Of a stretch of 57,706 nucleotides of DNA, positions 1 to 7,481 are shown in pieces. A model generated the notes under the pieces. The model saw nothing but the letters and a program-made list of their open reading frames with translations. It did not search any database and had not been told where the DNA came from. The stretch spans positions 1 to 57,706 of the forward strand of contig NZ_JAOXSR010000014.1 in NCBI RefSeq assembly GCF_026163685.1, in the 5' to 3' direction. The position numbers were made by a program, and so were the translations under genes. This DNA comes from Oerskovia flava. GTDB taxonomy: Bacteria; Actinomycetota; Actinomycetes; Actinomycetales; Cellulomonadaceae. Positions within the stretch are counted from its first letter, which is position 1. The number at the start of each line of letters is the position of its first letter.

Positions 1-130
1 ACCGAGGGCGACGGGCTCTCGCGCGGGGCGATCGGCACGGCCGACACCGTGGTGACGATCCCCATGGCCGGGGGAGTGGACTCCCTGAACGTCGCCGCGG
101 CGTCGGCCGTGGCCTTCTGGGCCACCCGGG
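1..130. repeat. Left copy of 130-bp direct repeat flanking the hipBA island
   Basis: Bases 1-130 are identical to 4235-4364. The left edge is cut by the window, so the true repeat may be longer; the right copy continues upstream as TrmH-like coding sequence to about 4150. Identity ends within the last sense codon of the methyltransferase, as expected for an attachment site or recombination junction in the 3' end of a gene. Confidence 0.9.
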
Positions 131-135
131 TCTGA
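1..135 (+). CDS. TrmH/SpoU-family RNA methyltransferase, C-terminal end (partial)
   Basis: This is the last 44 codons of a gene that begins left of the window; the stop is TGA at 133-135. The peptide contains TEGDGLS and IPMAGGVDSLNVAAASAVAFW, which match motifs 2 and 3 of SPOUT-class 2'-O-ribose methyltransferases (S-adenosylmethionine binding in the trefoil knot). The target RNA cannot be told from this piece. The first 130 bases recur exactly at 4235-4364, so the gene's 3' end was the insertion or duplication point of the island that follows. The two copies differ only at the last codon and stop (GTC TGA here, GCC TAG there). Confidence 0.85.
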   Translation, partial: TEGDGLSRGAIGTADTVVTIPMAGGVDSLNVAAASAVAFWATRV

Positions 136-271
136 CGCTCGGCCCGCTCGCCGGACACCCCGCAAGAGCAGGCTCACCCTGCTCAAGCGGTGGCGCGCCC
201 CGGCCGTCCGCTACGACGAGCAGACCAGGGCCTTCCGCGGCGCTGTCGTTCTGGTCGCTATCGCGGTCCGG

Positions 272-631
272 CTACGAAGCCGACCCCGAGAGGCGCTGGA
301 ACGTCTGGCGAGCAGCTTCGCGCGGGACGCCAGTCCGCGCTTGAAACTCTGAGTCATCGATCGCGTCCGGGCCGTGGAGAATCTCGTTCAGCGCATTGAC
401 GATCACCAGTACGTCATCCGCGCCGAGCACGTACTGGTCACCGGCCAGCCACTCCTCAGGCGGACCGTTCCACCCGTCCGGCGGGACGTGGTAGCGGCCC
501 GCCTGGAGGCAGCCGTTGCACGCCCACGCATCCTCGATGGGTAGGCCGAGCCAGCGCGACCGGATCCGGGACGCCTCTGACAACGGACCCATGCACCAGT
601 CGCAGTAGTCCTGCACGTGATCGATCACCAT
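272..631 (-). CDS. Hypothetical protein with two CxxC pairs
   Basis: A 119-residue protein of unknown function. It has two Cys pairs, CDWC at about residues 10-13 and CNGC at about 38-41, spaced like a small zinc ribbon. A hydrophobic helix-like stretch (DDVLVIVNALNEIL) lies in the second half. It is divergent from the next gene at 749 and lies inside the hipBA island. The ATG at 631 is taken as the start. No family was recognised; the zinc-ribbon reading is inferred from Cys spacing alone. Confidence 0.55.
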   Translation of the reverse strand: MVIDHVQDYCDWCMGPLSEASRIRSRWLGLPIEDAWACNGCLQAGRYHVPPDGWNGPPEEWLAGDQYVLGADDVLVIVNALNEILHGPDAIDDSEFQARTGVPREAARQTFQRLSGSAS

Positions 632-748
632 GTCGGCAACCTACCGCCGATCCGCATCAGGCCCTCAGGTGACGAGACGTTCCCTAGCGCGCCGGCGGCC
701 CCGTGCGCGAGGTCGCGGTGGAAGCCGCGACCTACGAGGGGGGAGCGC

Positions 749-1126
749 GTGTACGGACGCGACGACGACGGGTGGGCCGACCTGGTGGCCGCAGCCTCCG
801 ACTTCCTGGACGAGGTGGCTGTGCGCGGCGCCCTGACGAACTACAGCGACCTGAACGCCGAGCTGGTCGAGCGCACCGGGCACCGGGCGTTCAACTTCGC
901 CGACCCAGCTGAGCGCGCCGCGATCGGTCACCTGCTCGGTCATGTGGTCGTCGAGGACTACCCCAGCCGCGGGTACAAACTCTCGGCCCTGGTGATCTAC
1001 CTGCACGGCAACGACCCGAGCACCGGGTTCTACATCCTGGCCCGCCAGATGGGCCTGATGCCCGCGACCGGCGGCGACAAGGACGCCTTCTGGGCCGCGC
1101 AGACCCGCGGGCTGTTCGGGTCCTGA
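749..1126 (+). CDS. Hypothetical protein of the island
   Basis: A 125-residue soluble protein of unknown function. The reading frame is open from 617, but the GTG at 749 is preceded at the right distance by a purine-rich ribosome site (AGGGGGGAG at about 736-744), and the residues upstream look non-coding. The protein is acidic at its N-terminus and mixed alpha/beta by eye, with a conserved-looking centre (YSDLNAELVERTGHR, then LLGHVVVEDYP) and no membrane segment. Its composition resembles cargo genes of actinobacterial integrative elements. Function is not assigned. Confidence 0.6.
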   Translation: MYGRDDDGWADLVAAASDFLDEVAVRGALTNYSDLNAELVERTGHRAFNFADPAERAAIGHLLGHVVVEDYPSRGYKLSALVIYLHGNDPSTGFYILARQMGLMPATGGDKDAFWAAQTRGLFGS

Positions 1127-1301
1127 ACCGGCGTCGTGCCGCACTCTGAAGGGGCCTGAGCCACCCGACCGGCCACGACGAGCAGACCCCCGGACCCCGC
1201 CCAGGCGCGCTCGCACATCGTCCTTGTGCTGCCTGGCAACGAGACCGGAGCCGCACTGATCGCCTGCTGCCCTGGCGGCGGGCGACGCCCGTGGACGACG
1301 C

Positions 1302-1466
1302 GTGAACCCGGACCCGGTCGTCGTGTGCGTCATGGAGCGCCCGACGTAGCTGTCGCGCGCCGCGCGCGCAGACCTGGCCGGGTGCGTGTCGGTGTGCGTG
1401 GTCGACCCACGGTGGGGCCGGGCGGACCGGCTGCGGGACGCGCTCGTCGCGGCTGCGCTTCGCTGA
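1302..1466 (+). pseudogene. Short gene remnant in the 1127-1483 gap
   Basis: The 357 bases between the two neighbouring genes hold no intact gene. One frame reads as protein-like from GTG 1302 (VNPDPVVVCVMERPT), is interrupted by an in-frame TAG at 1347-1349, then continues (DLAGCVSVCVVDPRWGRADRLRDAL) to TGA at 1464-1466. It may be a small mobile-element protein broken by one nonsense mutation. The call rests on codon composition only, so it is tentative. Confidence 0.3.
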
Positions 1467-1483
1467 ACTGATCGATCCCGCCG

Positions 1484-2965
1484 TCAGGCCTGGGGGTCGT
1501 TGAGGGTGGAGCCGGCCTCGCCGCGCACGTGCGGTGCGGACGATCCGGGCGTGCTCGCAGGCGTGGTTCTCGCGCGCGCGGGCCTCGCCGGCCCGGCCGG
1601 GCTGGCAGCTGGGCTGAAGTCGGTCACCTTCGCGGGCTCGGGGTGCAGCGGAGAGATGTCACGCAGGTTCCGGATCGTCGCGTCGGCGATCTTGGTGCCT
1701 CCGGGGATCTGCTCCACGTCCTTGCGAGCTTGCTCAAGAGCGCCGGGTACCGCGGTCAGGACACCGTCGACGACGTCCTGGGATTCTTCGGCCGTCAGGC
1801 CCAGGCGGCGCCCCTCCGCGGCGATGACCGCGCCGTGCATCCCGCTGATCCGGTAGTCGTCGCCGATCCGCATCGGGAAGGTCAGCGGCCCGTTGACGGC
1901 GGCGTCCTCCGGCTTCTCGTAGGGGGCGATCGACAGCACGTCGTAGGCGGGGGCAAGCTCAACGGTGTCCCCGTCGAGCAGGAGGGAGTAGTTCTTGGCG
2001 TGGGCGTCGGTGTTCACCAGAGCAATGTTCAACGTCAGCAGCGCCAGGAAGTCGCGTGCCACCTCGATCCGGTCGCTCGGCTGCAGCCGCTGCCGCAACA
2101 GCTCTCCGACTGCGCCGACGCCAGGTCCGCCGTCGAGGTGCTGGTACTTCTTCTCGGGCGGGACTGCGAGGGCCTGGCACAGGTCCTCCTGGTGGCCGCG
2201 GTGCACGACTCCGTCGGGCCCGAGGTGCCGGTCGTACCTCTCCACGACCAGCGCCCTCAGCTGCCCGTCCGGTGAAGTCCACGTGCGAGCCGCGGGCGTG
2301 CGCAGGCCGGCATGGCGAGCCACCGCGAGGCTGAACGCCTCCACGGTCGTCAGCCCCGGATACTGCTCGTCCGCGGCCGTACGGGGGACGCTGTACTCGG
2401 GCTTGAGGATGTGGGTTGTCGGCGCTCCCGGGCCGGGGCGCGCCCAGGAGCCGTCCGGCAGGGCGACCAACGCGATCTTGGGCTGCGCGCCAGCCAGGCT
2501 GATCCGCATGCGCTCGCGTCCGCGCAGCGGGGCGCCGGTGCGGTACGCGTCGATGACCCTGGAGAGGTCGTCGGTCACCTCGTCCTCGCTGATCGGTTCG
2601 AGCGCTGCCCGGTCGGCAGTGGCGTCGGTGCTTTCGCGCTCGGGAGGCAAGAGCTGCAGGGCTCCGGCGACGTCACCACCGACGTGCTCCAGGATCGCGA
2701 ACGGGGACCGTGCCGAGACCTGGTAGGTGGTGGCTAGGGAGGCCAAGGCCTTCTCGTTGTCCGGGAGCAGGCCCTGGATGAAGGGCAGCACGACGCGCTG
2801 CCGGTGCCGCGCTGTGACCTTGGGCATCGACAGTGACAGCGGCGTCGAGCCGGCAGCGTTCCGGTATGCGCCGTCGTAGGAGAAGGTGATGCTTCCTGCG
2901 CTGGTCATGGCGAGCGTCCCGGCGTGGGCGCCGTCCATGTAGACGTCGAGGGTTCGACCGGCCAC
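1484..2965 (-). CDS. hipA: HipA-family serine/threonine kinase toxin
   Basis: A 493-residue HipA-type kinase. HipA proteins phosphorylate a target (glutamyl-tRNA synthetase in the E. coli case) and induce growth arrest; HipB neutralises them. Visible features are the N-terminal HipA_N fold (TLDVYMDGAHAGTL), the loop SLAGAQPKIAL, the ATP-binding lysine in HILKPE, the catalytic segment NTDAHAKNYSLL and the metal-binding APAYDVLS. The start is GTG 2965, two bases after the hipB stop, with GAGGAG in the hipB tail as ribosome site. A Pro/Ala/Arg-rich tail of about 50 residues follows the kinase and is longer than in E. coli HipA. All key residues appear present. Confidence 0.9.
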   Translation of the reverse strand: MAGRTLDVYMDGAHAGTLAMTSAGSITFSYDGAYRNAAGSTPLSLSMPKVTARHRQRVVLPFIQGLLPDNEKALASLATTYQVSARSPFAILEHVGGDVAGALQLLPPERESTDATADRAALEPISEDEVTDDLSRVIDAYRTGAPLRGRERMRISLAGAQPKIALVALPDGSWARPGPGAPTTHILKPEYSVPRTAADEQYPGLTTVEAFSLAVARHAGLRTPAARTWTSPDGQLRALVVERYDRHLGPDGVVHRGHQEDLCQALAVPPEKKYQHLDGGPGVGAVGELLRQRLQPSDRIEVARDFLALLTLNIALVNTDAHAKNYSLLLDGDTVELAPAYDVLSIAPYEKPEDAAVNGPLTFPMRIGDDYRISGMHGAVIAAEGRRLGLTAEESQDVVDGVLTAVPGALEQARKDVEQIPGGTKIADATIRNLRDISPLHPEPAKVTDFSPAASPAGPARPARARTTPASTPGSSAPHVRGEAGSTLNDPQA

Positions 2966-2967
2966 GG

Positions 2968-3183
2968 TCAGTGCTCCTCGGGCTGGATGTCGAGGACGAG
3001 GCCAAGCTGGGCGAGCACGTCCAGGATGCGGGGCATCTCGGCACTGGTTCGCCCGGACTCGACCTTGATGAGCCATTCGCGGCCGACGCGGGCGCGGCGG
3101 GCGAGCTCGACCTGGGTGAGTCCGGCCTGCTCGCGGGCGTCGCGGATGAGGGCTCCGACGTCAGCCATAGTGCGAACTTGCAT
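2968..3183 (-). CDS. hipB: HipB-family XRE antitoxin/repressor
   Basis: A 71-residue helix-turn-helix protein (DVGALIRDAREQAG, then LTQVELARRARVGREWLIKVESG), the Cro/C1 fold of HipB antitoxins. It should bind and inhibit HipA and repress the operon. The ATG at 3183 has an excellent ribosome site (AGGAGG, eight bases upstream), so the longer open frame upstream is not used. The next gene, hipA, starts two bases beyond the stop, giving a tight two-gene operon in antitoxin-toxin order. Confidence 0.9.
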   Translation of the reverse strand: MQVRTMADVGALIRDAREQAGLTQVELARRARVGREWLIKVESGRTSAEMPRILDVLAQLGLVLDIQPEEH

Positions 3184-3207
3184 CCGCGCCTCCTGAGATG
3201 TGCGTCC

Positions 3208-3259
3208 TGGTCCACTTTCGCGGATGTGGCCTACAGTACACTTCAGCGGAAGTGGACCA
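3208..3259. promoter_or_regulatory. Inverted-repeat operator upstream of hipBA
   Basis: Arms 3208-3224 (TGGTCCACTTTCGCGGA) and 3243-3259 are complementary at 15 of 17 positions, separated by 18 bp. The repeat starts 25 bp upstream of the hipB ATG. On the minus strand a plausible promoter lies within it (TTGTGG, 18-bp spacer, TACTGT), so a bound dimer would block polymerase. Autorepression by HipB or HipBA is known for this family; this specific site is inferred. Confidence 0.65.
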
Positions 3260-3714
3260 CAAGCAACTTTGCTATCGGACCCGGTTCTATCCCGCCGACA
3301 CGGCGCCCGAGGCAGCCGCACGTCGGGGGCTCATGATGTCCGCGCCTGTCGTCGTCCTCGTCCTCACGTCATCACGGTCCTCCCGGTGCTCTCGGCCGCC
3401 GCGCGTGCGGTGCTGGACCACGGTGCGATCGCTGACGAGTCGGGCTTCCGCGCAACCACGCCGTGGATCGACGGCCGCCCTCCAGCGAGTTGCGCGAGGG
3501 AGCGGGCCCTGCCTGGCGGGAGTGGTGGCTGCCGGTCGGAGTCCCATTGCTCGTCGCCGACCGCGTTGTCCGAGAGCGACCGGACGTCGTCGTCCACCTG
3601 GGACTGGTGCTCGGCGTCGAGCTGGTCGTGGTGTGGCGCCTTCCGCCGTCACTGGTGGGCACAGGCAGTGGTCGGCGCTGCGCGGGGTGCGCCGCCGGGC
3701 CGGACTGGGCCGGG
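3260..3714. other. Gap with no supported gene
   Basis: About 455 bases between the hipBA operator and the nuclease-like remnant. Several long frames are open only because of high GC. One plus-strand frame has a short hydrophobic run (LGLVLGVELVVVWRLPP) but no ribosome site, start or family resemblance. Nothing is called here. Confidence 0.5.
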
Positions 3715-4085
3715 TCACGGCAGTTCCGGCAGGCCTCGCACCGGCACGCGGTCCGACGGGCACACGAGAGTCGGCACGGCCCGCTCGACGACGAACGGCG
3801 ACTCGAGCACGTCGAGCGCCGCACCACGCGCCGAGCACGTACAGTGCCCGCGGCTCACGACCGCGGAACAGCAACGTCGGCTGGGCCGCGCCTATCTCGG
3901 ACACCCCGACACTGGCCAGCGCCGCGCGCGCCGGGCCGCCCGGGGCGTCGTTCAGGTCGCCGCCGAGCACGAGCGGGCCGTCCGGCGGCGCCCGGGAGAC
4001 CTCGGCAGCCTGCCGATGGCCGGGCCGGCTGGATCGAGCCGGGGATACTCCGTGAGTGCAGGATGGGCGGCGAGGTGCCGGCGCG
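3715..4085 (-). pseudogene. Remnant of an endonuclease/exonuclease/phosphatase-fold gene
   Basis: Read on the minus strand, pieces in different frames resemble the C-terminal half of an EEP (DNase I/AP endonuclease-like) domain. They are a RRHLAAHP segment, then PLVLGGDLNDAPGG (the GD-x-N motif with its metal-binding Asp and Asn), then LLFRGREPRALYVLGA, and finally PSDRVPV, corresponding to the family's SDHLPV box, before a TGA at 3715-3717. At least two frame changes are needed to join them and no start is visible. The pattern suggests an old, decayed gene. The family assignment is by motif order and is moderately secure at best. Confidence 0.45.
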
Positions 4086-4150
4086 TGCCTGCCGACGGCG
4101 ACTCACTCGTGATGGCGCGCCCCTCTGGTCGATAACGCGCTTCTGGCCCA

Positions 4151-4369
4151 TGGCTCACCTCCGGCGAGTCCCTGCTCTCGAGGTATCGCGACCTGGTCGC
4201 CGATCTTCCCGAGCGCCTCGCGCTCGTGCTCGGCACCGAGGGCGACGGGCTCTCGCGCGGGGCGATCGGCACGGCCGACACCGTGGTGACGATCCCCATG
4301 GCCGGGGGAGTGGACTCCCTGAACGTCGCCGCGGCGTCGGCCGTGGCCTTCTGGGCCACCCGGGCCTAG
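4151..4369 (+). pseudogene. 3' fragment of the TrmH/SpoU methyltransferase gene
   Basis: A startless coding fragment ends at TAG 4367-4369. It reads LSRYRDLVADLPERLALVL, then GTEGDGLSRGA and the IPMAGGVDSLN motif, so it is the C-terminal third of a SPOUT methyltransferase. Bases 4235-4364 duplicate the window's first 130 bases. The frame closes upstream at TAA 4133-4135, so this is a displaced or duplicated gene end, not an independent gene. It marks the right border of the hipBA island; conserved chromosome resumes at 4457. Confidence 0.75.
4235..4364. repeat. Right copy of 130-bp direct repeat flanking the island
   Basis: Identical over 130 bp to the window's left end. Sequence to the right leads into housekeeping genes, so this is probably the original chromosomal side of the junction. 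The copy-to-copy distance is 4234 bp. Confidence 0.9.
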
Positions 4370-4456
4370 CCGAACTGACCCGGCACGCGGGGGAGCGCGT
4401 CGGGTAGCCACCGGTCTGGGCTGTCGCCGAGCGTCCGGGGGGTCCACGATGGGGGT

Positions 4457-5410
4457 ATGTCCGGCGAGGGAGCGCTCAGCGGCCCGGTCGTCGTGGGGTA
4501 CGACGGCGGTGCGGCCGCTGCTGCCGCCGTGCGGTGGGCGGCGCGGGAGGCGTCGCGCCGTGGGTGCGCCCTGCACGTGGTGCTCGCGCACGACGGCCAG
4601 GACGACCACCTGCCCGTCGAGGGGCCGGAGGCGGCGACGCTGGCCGGGGTGGCTGCCTCGACGCGCACGACGACGGCGGTGATCGCGCACGACGTCGCCG
4701 CGCGGCGCAGCCTGGTCGCGGCGGCCGGGCGTGTCCTGGTGGACCGGGGGGCGGACTGTGCGCGGGACGTCGCGCCGGACCTGCCCGTCGAGACCTTCGT
4801 CGAGTTCGCGCCGCCCGCCGCCGTGCTCGTCGGCTGCTCCCTGGACGCCGCGATGGTGGTCGTGGGGGCGAGTGACCGCGGCCGGGTCGCCGGGGAGCTC
4901 GGCGGGTCGGTCGTGCTCGCGGTGGCCGCGCACGCGCACTGCCCCGTCACGGTCGTCCACGGCGACGTCGAGGCGCTGCGCGAGGTGTCGCTGCCGGTCG
5001 TCGTCGGTGTCGACGGGTCGCCGAGCAGCGAGGTCGCGCTCGTGCACGCCGCGGACACGGCGCACGCGCTCGGTGTGCCGCTGCGGGTCGTGGTGGCCTG
5101 GTGGGTCCGCACGTCGGAGCACCTCGAGTCGCTGCTCCGCGCGGGCTACCCGCCCGAGAACGCGGGGATGACGGCCGAGCACCTGCTGGCGGCCGCGCTG
5201 GCGGCGGCGCGGGACCGGCAACCGGGCCTCGAGGTGACGGGGGAGAGCGTCGAGCGTCGGCCCGCCCGTGCGCTGGTCGCGATCTCGGCGCGGGCCGAAC
5301 GGCTCGTGCTGGGCACCCGCGGGCGCGGCGGGTTCGCCGCGCTGCTGCTGGGATCGGTGACCCACACGGTGATCCGGGAGGCGTACTGCCCGGTGACGAT
5401 CGCGCGGTGA
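4457..5410 (+). CDS. Tandem-domain universal stress protein
   Basis: A 317-residue cytoplasmic protein with two UspA domains: residues about 10-165 (starting VVVGYDGGAAAAAAVRWAA) and about 175-317 (VVVGVDGSPSSEVALVHAA). The second domain has the ATP-binding signature G-x2-G-x9-G-S/T (GTRGRGGFAALLLGSVTH near the C-terminus). The first has a weaker version (GASDRGRVAGELGGSVV). Two-domain USPs in actinobacteria bind ATP and are induced by hypoxia or starvation; the exact role here is unknown. The ATG at 4457 follows a G-rich stretch. It is the first intact gene right of the island. Confidence 0.9.
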   Translation: MSGEGALSGPVVVGYDGGAAAAAAVRWAAREASRRGCALHVVLAHDGQDDHLPVEGPEAATLAGVAASTRTTTAVIAHDVAARRSLVAAAGRVLVDRGADCARDVAPDLPVETFVEFAPPAAVLVGCSLDAAMVVVGASDRGRVAGELGGSVVLAVAAHAHCPVTVVHGDVEALREVSLPVVVGVDGSPSSEVALVHAADTAHALGVPLRVVVAWWVRTSEHLESLLRAGYPPENAGMTAEHLLAAALAAARDRQPGLEVTGESVERRPARALVAISARAERLVLGTRGRGGFAALLLGSVTHTVIREAYCPVTIAR

Positions 5411-5488
5411 GATCGCGCGGTCGTCGTCCTGACAGGCCGCGGTGACCTGACTCACACCCGTGACCGAGGGGTGCCATCCGGCCCTGAG

Positions 5489-5507
5489 TGTGGTTAGGCT
5501 CTCCTAC
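5489..5507 (+). promoter_or_regulatory. DtxR/IdeR-type iron box
   Basis: The 19-mer TGTGGTTAGGCTCTCCTAC matches the DtxR/IdeR consensus TTAGGTTAGGCTAACCTAA at 13 of 19 positions, including the core GGTTAGGCT and CCTA. It ends one base before the proposed GTG start of the iron-transport ATPase and contains a -10-like TAGGCT (5495-5500). An iron-loaded repressor here would shut the operon off when iron is replete, and the transcript may be nearly leaderless. Confidence 0.7.
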
Positions 5508-6389
5508 GTGAGTCAGACCTTACCCGCCGTCGTCGCGCCGAGCCTGCCCGGCGTGGCCGCGCCCACGACCGCAACCCGGGCCGCCGCGCTCTCGGCGCAC
5601 GGGATGACCCTCGGCTACGGCGGCGCGCCCGTGGTGCACGACGCCGCGCTGCGCCTGCTCCCGGGCGAGGTCACGGTTCTCATCGGTCCCAACGGCAGCG
5701 GCAAGTCCACGCTGCTGCGCTCGCTCGCCCGCCTGCACCGCCCCACCGCCGGCACGGTGTCGCTGCCCGACGCCGACGACGCCCTCGCGCTGCACCCCAA
5801 GGAGTTCGCGCGCCGCGTCACGCTGCTCTCGCAGAGCCGGCCGACGCCGAACGGCGTCAGCGTCCGGGACGTCGTCGGCTACGGCCGCCACCCCTACCGC
5901 GGGCGCCTGCGCTCCTCCGATCCCGACGGCGTCCGTGCGGTCGCGTGGGCCATGGACGTCACCGGGGTGCGCACCATGGCCGACCGCGGCGTCGACGAGC
6001 TGTCCGGCGGCGAGCTCCAGCGCGTCTGGCTGGCCACGTGCCTCGCCCAGGACACCGGGGTGCTGCTGCTCGACGAGCCCACCACGTACCTGGACCTGCG
6101 GTACCAGGTCGAGATCCTCGACCTCGTGCGCGACCTGGCGGACCACCACGAGGTCGCGGTCGGTGTGGTCCTGCACGACCTCAACCAGGCCGCGGCCGTG
6201 GCCGACCACGTCGTGCTCCTGCAGCACGGCGCGGTGCGGGCCTGCGGCCTCGCGGCCGACGTGCTGACCGCGCCGGCGCTCACGGAGACCTACGGCATCC
6301 GCATCGACGTCAGCCGCGACCCGCACACCGGGGCCGTGCGGACCGAACCCGTCGGCAAGCACTCGCGCCGGAGCGCCGTCGGCGCCTGA
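5508..6389 (+). CDS. Iron-siderophore ABC transporter ATPase (FecE/FepC type)
   Basis: A 293-residue ABC ATPase. It has Walker A GPNGSGKST (60-68), signature LSGGE (165-169), Walker B VLLLDEP (185-191) and the H-loop HDLNQA typical of FecE/FepC/BtuD importers. It would energise the permease encoded two genes downstream. GTG 5508 is chosen because the frame upstream overlaps the iron box and gives an unlikely N-terminus. It is first in an operon with the binding lipoprotein (6495), the fused permease (7478) and the siderophore-interacting flavoprotein (9660). Regulation by iron is suggested by the box at 5489-5507. Confidence 0.92.
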   Translation: MSQTLPAVVAPSLPGVAAPTTATRAAALSAHGMTLGYGGAPVVHDAALRLLPGEVTVLIGPNGSGKSTLLRSLARLHRPTAGTVSLPDADDALALHPKEFARRVTLLSQSRPTPNGVSVRDVVGYGRHPYRGRLRSSDPDGVRAVAWAMDVTGVRTMADRGVDELSGGELQRVWLATCLAQDTGVLLLDEPTTYLDLRYQVEILDLVRDLADHHEVAVGVVLHDLNQAAAVADHVVLLQHGAVRACGLAADVLTAPALTETYGIRIDVSRDPHTGAVRTEPVGKHSRRSAVGA

Positions 6390-6494
6390 TCGTCCGGCAG
6401 CCCGACCGGCGGTCGATCGGCGGTCGACCTACCCAGCCGCCGCCCGTCCTCTCACCACCCGCTCGACACCCGAGCACCACGAACGAAGGAACCC

Positions 6495-7481
6495 ATGCGA
6501 CCTGCACACCGGATCGGGCTGCCCGCAGCCGTCCTGGCCACGGCCCTCACTCTCGCCGCCTGCGGCACCACGGAGGAGCCTGCCGCGGAGACCACCACGG
6601 ACGCCCCGGCGGCGTCGGGCCCCGTGACGTACACCGACGAGCGCGGTGAGCACACGCTCGACGCCCCGGCGACCGAGGTCGTCTCCCTCGAGTGGGGGCT
6701 GACCGAGAACCTGCTCGCCCTCGGTGTCGACATCGTCGGCCAGGCGGACGTCGTCGGCTACAACACGTGGGACCAGGTCGTGCCGATCGACGAGTCGACG
6801 CCCGACGTCGGTATGCGCGGCGAGGTGAGCCTCGACGCCGTCTCCGCGCTGGAGCCCGACCTCATCGCCGTCACCACCGACACCCCCGAGAACGTCCTCG
6901 ACCAGCTCGAGGACATCGCCCCGCTCGTGGTCCTGCGCGGCTCCGACGGCACCGACCCCGTGGGCTACATGCGGGAGACGGTGACGACCCTGGCCGCCGT
7001 GACCGGGACCGACGGCGCCGGCGCCGACCTCCTGACCGGGTTCGACGACGCCGTCGCCGAGGCCACGGCGAGGCTCGCGGACGCCGGGGTCGACGGCGCG
7101 GAGTTCGTCTTCGCCGACGGCTGGGTCAGCAACGGCACGGTCTCCGTGCGGATGTACACCGAGGGGTCGTTCTTCGGCGGCATCGCCGACGAGCTCGGCC
7201 TCGTCAACGCGTGGCCCGAGGAGGGCGACGCCGACTACGGGCTCTCGCAGACCGACGTCGAGGGGCTCACCGTCCTCGACCGCGACCTGGCCTTCTTCTA
7301 CGCGGCCAGCGGCGACGAGGACCCCTTCGCCGACGGTCTCGCGGGCAACGCCGTCTGGGAGCAGCTGCCCTTCGTCGAGGCCGGCGACGTGCACCGCATC
7401 CCCGACGGCATCTGGATGTTCGGCGGCCCGGCGTCCGCGGGCGCGTACATCGACGCGCTCGTCGAGGCACTGACGGCGTGA
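6495..7481 (+). CDS. Iron-siderophore-binding lipoprotein (FepB/FecB type)
   Basis: A 328-residue periplasmic-binding-protein-2-like lipoprotein. It has a signal peptide ending in the lipobox LAAC (Cys about residue 23), a Thr/Ala/Glu-rich linker, and a TroA/FepB-type helical-backbone fold (ATEVVSLEWGLTENLLALGV at its start, GDVHRIPDGIWMFGGP near its end). It delivers a ferric siderophore to the permease whose start codon overlaps its stop (GTGA at 7478-7481). GAAGGA lies a few bases before the ATG. The siderophore species cannot be told from sequence. Confidence 0.9.
   Translation: MRPAHRIGLPAAVLATALTLAACGTTEEPAAETTTDAPAASGPVTYTDERGEHTLDAPATEVVSLEWGLTENLLALGVDIVGQADVVGYNTWDQVVPIDESTPDVGMRGEVSLDAVSALEPDLIAVTTDTPENVLDQLEDIAPLVVLRGSDGTDPVGYMRETVTTLAAVTGTDGAGADLLTGFDDAVAEATARLADAGVDGAEFVFADGWVSNGTVSVRMYTEGSFFGGIADELGLVNAWPEEGDADYGLSQTDVEGLTVLDRDLAFFYAASGDEDPFADGLAGNAVWEQLPFVEAGDVHRIPDGIWMFGGPASAGAYIDALVEALTA

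Noticed and set aside
617-748. Upstream extension of the 749 gene to a start at 617
   Set aside because: The 44 extra residues are Arg/Pro-rich and have no ribosome site, while GTG 749 has a strong one.
3198-4135. Long plus-strand open frames over the hipBA promoter and gap
   Set aside because: They run through the operator, are Arg/Ala-rich GC artefacts, and have no ribosome site or family resemblance.
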